A stretch of DNA of 64,000 nucleotides. Origin: Paulinella micropora (Eukaryota; Cercozoa; Imbricatea; Euglyphida; Paulinellidae). A program made the position numbers and the translations under genes. Positions within the stretch are counted from its first letter, which is position 1; every line of letters starts with the position of its first letter. The notes beneath the pieces are model-generated. The model worked only from the letters and a program-made list of their open reading frames with translations. It made no database searches and was not told where the DNA came from. Where the stretch lies: positions 648,501 to 712,500 of the forward strand of contig WBZZ01003799.1 in assembly GCA_019918135.1 (NCBI GenBank). Reading direction: 5' to 3'. Of the stretch, positions 57,764 to 64,000 are shown one piece after another.

Positions 57764-60142
57764 TCTTTTCTCTCTATAAGCTAAAAGCTATACTCGTGTC
57801 CTATGCACACAATCACGCTAACTGCGTCACAGCCTCACATGTCATAACATGTTTGTAATTACGATAATACCGTTTTTCGCGTTAGTTGTTATTTAGTGGC
57901 ACAAGTGGCACCTAACTGTTTACCAATATAACACGTCAGTTACCATTTTAATCAGCACAGATAGATGGTCAGTTAAGACGCAGTATAGGTAGAACTAGTG
58001 ACAGTCATTCAGTCCATATTATATTTAGATTAAGACACAGTCAATAATTATGCTTATTACTATAATCATTGTAGTGACGTGGCTTATTTCTAGAATAAAA
58101 CGGAAAGTGATTGTATTCTCAGTAAAGTTCAGTTCCAGTACTAAGGAAGTATACGTTCAGTTGCAGTCTTTCACGGTTATGCAGCCTTGATTGCTAACGA
58201 CTTCATGAGCAAAACCCAGACACCCAAACTACTCAACCTCGGAAGCACCCACGCTTAAACCCAATGAACGACTTTACCAGGAGTGGAGATTTCAGTTCTA
58301 ATCCTTTACCTACGGAGATAGCGCAGAGATGGGAGATATGGTAGCCTAGTATTTTAGGAACAGGACAAAGCAGTGACCAGATTCTCCTACGACCCTGCAG
58401 AAATCCGTACCGCTGAAGACTGGTCAGAATCCTCAGAGGGCGAGCCGGAATTAGAACCCCAGAGAGAGAGAGAGCAGGAGAAACCTAAACAGCAAAGCAA
58501 GGAAGCTAGCTCACAGAAAGGTAAATCCTTATTATTCTTGACAGCAGAACAACAATTGGAAGAAGAGAGAAAAGCCAGAAGAGCACAGACAACAAAGAAG
58601 AGAGCCCATTCCAGAAAAAAAAGGCAAACAAACAGTACGCACAACGAATGCGCAGTTTGGGACTTTACGTTTCAGTTGCTTTCAAAGCACCTGTACTAGT
58701 GACAATGTGCATGGGAGTAGTGGACAGAAGCCCCATTGGTATGTTAGTCTTAGTGGAAAAAAGGTATGGAGGCAATCACTTCTTGATATGATCATAAGAT
58801 GACAAAAATACATTGTCGCCACCCCCAAGGGAGACATTGCTTATTTGCTAGACGAAAACAGTCTTACGGAACTTCAGATACAGAGAGACTACGGTGGTAA
58901 GATCCCTAACGACTTTTTCACCGCACAGCTCTTGTACAAACTCTCTTACCACCCGGCTTTTGGAGGGCTAGATGTTCTAATGATCCAGTTTGAGAACAAG
59001 GGAATTACTTCACACGCAGCTGTAGAAGATATGCTCAGAAAAATCTGTATTAAGTATAAGCTGAAACAGAAAACTCAGAGAAAAACCCTTGTAGCAGGCG
59101 AAACCCCTGACAGAACTACCGCAGAACGCAAGATCTCAGAAAGATCATTCGTGTCTGAACAGTCAGACGGCGAAACAAGAAGTTTTTTTAACTGCAACGG
59201 AACAGGCCGCAAACAGAGCTGCACAAAGAATAGTTGCAAGAAAAGCAAGAGCAAACATCCCCGTAAGGATTGCCCTCTTGATAGAAAACGTAGGCAGACC
59301 GGCACAAAACCCTCTAAGAAATCCACCAGATCCACAGTCGGTGTTATAGAGCAGGCCTCAAACGAACAGGACGCAACGGAAGGAGAAGAAGCTCGTTCAG
59401 AACACGAGGAACCGGATGACACGGAACAAGAGGACGATTCCCCCTCTGTGTTCGTGATCATGGGTGGGAGCATAGACCCTGTAGAGGAAGAAAAGCCTAA
59501 AGCTAGACGTCAGGCAGCTAGACAGAGCAGCACTCAGCAGGTCAGCACTCAGCAGGTCAGCAATCAGCAGATTAGCAGACAGCACTGAACAGCAGTCGAC
59601 CGACTAGCAGCAGCAGTCAACAGACTAGCAGACAGCAAAACAGCAGACAGCAGAACAGTAGTCGACCGACTAGCAGCAGCAGTAAACAGACTAACAGACA
59701 GCAGAACAGCCCTTCTCTATCTTTCTCTCACCATTTCCAGTCTTGAAGTTCACCTGTTTTACTTTCGTCATGTTTGTCATTAAATGAGAATCTCGACAGA
59801 TGTATTGTGAAGCTCCACTATCCTGGTATGTGTGTGTTGGGTTTGGTGTGTCTCTCGCATTGATCAACACTATCGCTCTATCTCTAACTACTGTACTCAC
59901 GTCTTTCTTCGTCTTGTGAGTCACTGTGGCTGAGTCATCTTCTTTGTCTCTTTCATCTTCGTCTTCGTCTTCGACTTCTTCTAACTCATCTGGTGGGAAG
60001 GCTGCCAGTGCGTCCCTGAGTCTGATTTTGTCTGAGTTCCTCTCGTCGTCGCTATTGAACTCACACATCTCATCATCTTCTTCTACCTCTGACGGTTCTT
60101 CTTCCTTTTCAACCTCTTATAGCTCTTCTTCCTCTTCGTTGC
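57764..60142 (+). repeat. Macrosatellite unit 4, partial (2379 bp)
   Basis: Matches the first ~2.39 kb of the unit and then diverges at GTTGC. Its right flank continues the minus-strand gag reading, so this copy keeps the ancestral right-hand context. Confidence 0.9.
58264..59588 (+). pseudogene. Gag-like protein remnant, unit 4
   Basis: Differs from the others by an extra base near 58403 (AAATCCGT against AAACCGT), which makes 58373-58699 open from a later ATG, and by an Arg-to-Ser change just before the FFNCNGTG segment. Confidence 0.5.
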
Positions 60143-61672
60143 GCGGTGAAGTAAGGAGTTTGCGTTCGGTAGATGTGTCTGGTGATACTTGTGGCAGACT
60201 TACTCTCTCTTGTGGGTTGGAGTGAGTGAGAATGGGGTCCTTTTCGACGCTATATCGGCTAGTTCTCCTTACTCTATGCTTCAGGTAAACTTCCTCTACT
60301 GCTTGCATCACATCTGTGAGAAAGTCGTCTGTCTGTTCGTCCGCTGTCCACACTACTTGCATGCCTGATGTCCATTGACAACCTTGTATCATAACTTCTG
60401 CTAGGCGTGAGAGTGTGTAGAAATTTATGGGTGACACATCTGGATTAGGATCTACCACTACTAGACATGCCTGCCTAAAGGCCTGACTGGTAAGGTATCT
60501 ACCTCACCCCGAGGGGTTGTTTGTTCTGGTGTGTCTGCTTCGATGCATATGTGCTCGTCATATCGGGTGTAGGTATTTCAGGTATTGGACTTTCTGGTAT
60601 TGGCCTTTCAGGTGTTGGGTGTAGTGCGTGAGGTTGTCGTCCTTGCTCTACCACTCTACCAGCTAAGTTTTTTCTGTTCTATACCGTACACAACCTGTTG
60701 GATCCGGCCCGTCTTTTCCGCATACTGTTTTGTCAGGTCATTGAGTTTGCGTGACGGCTGTACCTGAAACTCGTGCGCCTTCACTGCGGGGTAATAACTC
60801 CATTCTTGGTTCAACAGATTGAAACCCTGAATATTGCCATATAACTGTAGGTACTGATCTGCTACAGCTTCTAGTCCTGCTTCGTCCGGAAATTTGCTAT
60901 TCTTGCTAGGTGTTTTTGCTGCCGGTCTCGGTAGGTCTATAAAGGGGTATAAGGGTCCTGCTCGGCATGATAGCAGCAAAACAAACCATATGCGAACCGT
61001 TTCGCCATGAGATTAGGGGAACCGTAGAATTTGGGGTTGCGCGAGATCCCACACTGTTCTCCTCGTGTGTTCCTACTTTAACACCGTGGGTGTACATTCT
61101 TATCTACCTGCTCGTATACTAGTGTTCTCTGTTTGGGTGTGAGTGAGTAACCAGGCTTGAGTTTAGCGTAGATAGGATGTGGTGGTGGTTTACATCTTCC
61201 CATGCGTTCTGTCTGTGACTGCGTGTCTGTAGATGAGAGGGTAGTGGGTTGCTTACTCTTCATCTTCTGCGAATGCGTGACTGTAAATGAGAGGGTAGTG
61301 GGTTGCGTCTGTGCTTGTTCACTCTTACTCTCCATCTTCTATTTCTGCTGCTTTGTAGATGAGAGGGTAGTGGGTTGCGTCTGTGCTGGTTCATTCTTAC
61401 TTTCCATCTTCTGTTTCGCTGCTTTGTAAATGAGAGGGTAGTGGGTTGCGTCTGTGCTTGTTCGCTCATACTCTCCATCTGTGTCTGCTGTTTCCGTTGT
61501 CTACGAGCTAGCTGTCTGCTACTCTGACGTCTTACGTTCTGCTGTGTGCTAGTCGGTTGACTGCTACTGCTAGTCTGTTGACTGCCTATCTGCTGTGAGC
61601 TAGTCTGTTGGCTTCTGACCTGTTGACTGCTGTCCTGCTGTCTGCTAGTCTGCTGACTGCTGACCGATGCAG
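59691..61672 (-). pseudogene. Longer copia-like gag-protease remnant
   Basis: Read leftward: Gln/Ser repeats (SQQTSRQQDSSQQV-type, 61480-61672), tandem copies of a MES-SEQAQTQPTTLSFT unit (61240-61480), PHPIYAKLKPGYSLTPKQR (~61150), KFPDEAGLEAVADQYLQLYG and EWSYYPAVKAHEFQVQPSRK (60700-60900), and TSGMQVVWTADEQTDDFLTD (60330). The acidic region and the DSGASQY protease follow. Frame changes separate these blocks, and a TAA replaces Glu at ~60118 only in this copy. It shows that the protease fragments inside the array came from this gag-pol. The remainder of Pol is not seen. Confidence 0.65.
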
Positions 61673-62017
61673 TTAGCTAGAATAGATGGTAACCCCAAGC
61701 CCCATGTTATAGCGAAGGCAGCATACTATGACCCCTCTATGCCTATCAACATAGCACCCACTGGCCACATGGATCATTACCACCACTGAGCTGTGGTACA
61801 TCGGAATGGTCAGATGTTTATCCTTAAGAAACCTATAAAGGTAGACCCCAGGGATATTCTAGTCAGGGGGAGATTGACGAAATCTTTGTTGTATCGATGG
61901 GACACGAAGAAAGACAAACAGCTCAGATCAATCAGCGGTACGTTCCGTCGGGAGCACCCAAGAAAGAAACTATGTTGGGGTAATCGGGGAGGGAAGCCCC
62001 AGACCAAACAAAGATAG
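61667..62017 (+). pseudogene. Unidentified plus-strand remnant with one in-frame TGA
   Basis: From ATG 61667 the frame reads MQLARIDGNPKPHVIAKAAY, then YDPSMPINIAPTGHMDHYHH, TGA at 61787-61789, and AVVHRNGQMFILKKPIKVDP, RDILVRGRLTKSLLYRWDTK and a basic C-terminus. The composition and continuity across the stop suggest a former protein. It directly abuts the Gln-rich start of the minus-strand gag remnant and has the same polarity as the gag-like remnants inside the array. It may be a separated piece of the same element. No family was recognised. Confidence 0.4.
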
Positions 62018-62129
62018 TGATAGTTTCAAGACGAGCGAGAATACTCTGAGATAGCGATAGGACCAACAATGCAATTATACTAAGTATCCCACCAAGGCAG
62101 ACAGACGCAAGCCAATAGATATAGGCATC

Positions 62130-62888
62130 CTACATCCTAGTATAGGCCATTTTGGTTTTGGAAAAGCCACTGCTTTTGCAGATGCGGCGGTGCTGATACG
62201 CCGGGTCGGTGACAGCTGGTGTGGGTCGTGGCTCTTCGGGCGGGTTTAGCCAGTCACTGTATTTGTCGGGAGCTAGGATATCTCTGACGCAGACCTTTTT
62301 CCAGTATAAAAGGCGCAACTTTTGCAGTCGCTCGGCCTTGGTAGGGGTGTCGCACCCTTCGAACTCATCAGACTCGTACCCTAGGCAGTTGTCGTCCGGT
62401 GGCGGAAGCCAAGCAGTCCGGATCGACGTCCTCGTCCGTAGGAGGAAGGTGATGCTGCAACACTAGCAGGCGTTGCAACCCCCTCCGGTCTCATAGGGGT
62501 AGGCTCGGTGTCAGAGTGGTCTGTGAGTCTGCCACTTGGGCTGTAACCTGTTGGAGATGGTTGGTGTCGGGCGGGGTTGGGTTGATCCCTCCGGATTGTT
62601 TCCGGTACCCTTGGCATCCGATGATGTGATCTTTTGTCGTTTGTGTGGTGGGGTGAGACACCTGGGGCTCTCCGACATAGATAATTGGGACCCAGACGGT
62701 TGTTTGGCATCCGGCGGTTCCCCCGCTATCGGCTGGCTCTCCTGCCTTATGTCAGAGGCCTGCCCCGCGTTGTTCGCGACGACTTGCATGAGCAGGTGCA
62801 CGACTACGATAACGCACACCGACGCCACACACGCTAGTAGGAACGCTAGGTACTGCTCCAGCGCCTCGTGCATGCCTATAGGTGGCAC
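62130..62888 (-). pseudogene. Broken single-pass membrane protein
   Basis: Reading leftward from ATG 62888: MHEALEQYL, then a strong TM span (LAFLLACVASVCVIVVVHLL), then a Pro/Ser/Gln-rich tail with PPHKRQKI. Coding evidence continues in another frame with TDEDVDPDCLASA, and in a third with YESDEFEGCDTPTKAERLQK, VRDILAPDKYSDWLNPPEEP and the end at 62130. At least two frame changes, or unrecognised introns, are required. A short N-terminus, one TM and an acidic cytoplasmic-like tail describe it. No family was recognised. Confidence 0.4.
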
Positions 62889-62916
62889 AAGGATGTCAAT
62901 ATCTGTACATATATGA

Positions 62917-63533
62917 GCAGATGTTATGAGAGCAAGGGAAGTGCACTGTCTGGTGAGAATGAAAACGTGTCGTCTTGTGTCACTGCTCGCTCACTTATAC
63001 ACTTGGCAAATGGGATTTGAGCGCGACATGAGCCCTTGGATCCCTTCTCCTGTCAGTGTTGAATGCATCGTTATCATTTATGGATCGGGCTGTATGATAT
63101 AAGAAACACTTAGATGTATGAATGAAGTATATATATTTACGGCTCGTGGTGTTTTTCAATCTTCCTCCCAAACAACGGGATTGGAAAGGCGTGACATAAA
63201 CGACATAACACTCTGTGGGGAATAATATAATAGTATCACACCCAACACATGCCAGAGCCGCGGGAGGCGGCCTAGCAACTCAGGAGGAGGCGAGACTCAG
63301 TGTGATGTGCAATGGCTAGGTTGAGCTAGCAAGAAATTATCCCGACCCATGGCGGCAACACTAACTACCGACCAGTCAAGATACCTTCAGGACCGTCGCA
63401 CCCCACGGTGGGAGGGGCAGGGTCATTTTTCCTGTATGTTATATCGTGTTAGGTCCAACCCCCCCCCCCCCCCCTGTCTAGTAAAAGAGCGGACTTAGGT
63501 AGTACTTTAAACAAGACAGAAATATCTTCGGGC
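62917..63533. other. No gene recognised; poly-C run
   Basis: Mixed DNA with a ~19-base C run near 63457-63475. No conserved frame. Confidence 0.35.
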
Positions 63534-63820
63534 GTGTCCCTGCTTTGGATATGGCTAGGTTTCCGCTCGGTGCGGTTGTGCCCGGTACCCCTATACTACC
63601 AGTATTTTCGTTATGCGTTTCATCGATCATCACCTAGATTATTTGTGACAGCGTCTGGATTTTGCGTGCAATCACTGGCCACTGCACCCCCGCCAGCCAC
63701 CGCCAAGGACGACAAAGTGTACATGGTCAGTCACACTTTTCCTGCACTGGTGGAGGTCACCGGCCGTAGCAGCATGGTGGTGCAACGCCTGTGCATGCAT
63801 ATGATTTGGACGGTACGCTA

Positions 63821-63895
63821 TATCCAGTTTGAACCAGATCTAAACCATATCCAGTTTGAACCAGATGTAAGCTATATCCAGTTTAAACTAGATAT
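63821..63895 (+). repeat. 27-bp tandem repeat, 3 units
   Basis: Units start with TATCCAGTTT at 63821, 63848 and 63875. They would read (Y/H)IQFEPD in the plus-strand frame. The third unit is diverged. Confidence 0.8.
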
Positions 63896-63930
63896 CGTGT
63901 CTCAGCCATGATATGTTGTATGTGATGCAG

Positions 63931-63984
63931 ATTGACGAGAAATTTCGCGCTGACATCCAAAAGGCAGGCAAGAGCAAGATGTAG
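63931..63984 (+). CDS. Possible terminal exon of a host gene
   Basis: GATGCAG at 63924-63930 is a usable acceptor, followed by 17 codons, IDEKFRADIQKAGKSKM, and TAG. Upstream donor candidates in phase 0 are ATG|GTCAGT near 63724 and ACG|GTACGC near 63812, both inside an open frame starting at 63534. The peptide is short, so this is suggestive only. Confidence 0.3.
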   Translation: MDEKFRADIQKAGKSKM

Positions 63985-64000
63985 GGAAGTTGTTGCAGCG

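Overview
The window is eukaryotic and made almost entirely of mobile and viral DNA. I see spliceosomal-type signals, A-box/B-box SINE heads, an APE-type LINE, Ty1/copia-like remnants, a Polinton-like virus (PLV) relic, dense microsatellites and sharp shifts in base composition. I cannot name the species. A PLV relic next to a Crinkler/RHS-type NTPase would suit a protist, alga or other aquatic eukaryote, but this is inference. No ordinary conserved host gene is complete in the window.

1-9.6 kb: an AT-rich, decayed endogenous PLV. It holds the tail of a probable packaging ATPase, two small basic proteins, a broken GIY-YIG nuclease, a Cys-rich secreted-type ORF, a broken TM/coiled-coil protein, a 3.6-kb broken fiber gene ending in an S74-type chaperone domain, a charged coiled-coil gene with two internal stops, and a retrovirus-type (rve) integrase with a late frameshift. 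A short (R)TATA motif sits directly in front of most of the ATGs. A higher-GC segment at 8.37-8.84 kb carries a minus-strand exon pair separated by a 43-nt intron.

9.6-14.8 kb: simple-sequence repeats and inverted duplications. A ~0.7-kb sequence lies as two inverted arms (9962-10675 and 12519-13228) around a nest of smaller inverted copies linked by TATC arrays. A 40-bp-stem hairpin lies at 14440-14527.

14.8-20.3 kb: a GC-rich non-LTR retrotransposon (RRM-like N-terminus, NLS, APE endonuclease, RT, CCHC finger). Its main ORF is open for 1306 codons, with one frameshift before the C-terminal finger. The C-terminal tail carries a SUMO-interaction-like motif and a consensus PIP box.

20.3-25.4 kb: tRNA-derived SINEs and other short repeat families, punctuated by long (TTA)n arrays that also form the LINE tail.

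25.5-27.1 kb: a Crinkler/RHS-type P-loop NTPase fused to a restriction-nuclease-like C-terminus, with a frame change between them.

27.1-32.6 kb: AT-rich DNA without convincing genes. It contains a ~0.5-kb direct repeat pair and a repeated GTTC-R-AC motif.

32.6-60.1 kb: a large tandem array (macrosatellite) with a ~7.85-kb unit, in three full copies plus a 2.4-kb partial fourth. Each copy carries a plus-strand gag-like pseudogene facing a minus-strand copia-type protease fragment, followed by a ~5.4-kb G-poor spacer with unusual inverted repeats. The third copy has an internal 1.6-kb tandem duplication.

60.1-64 kb: the rest of the minus-strand gag-protease remnant, an unidentified plus-strand remnant, a broken minus-strand membrane protein, and a possible terminal exon at the right edge.
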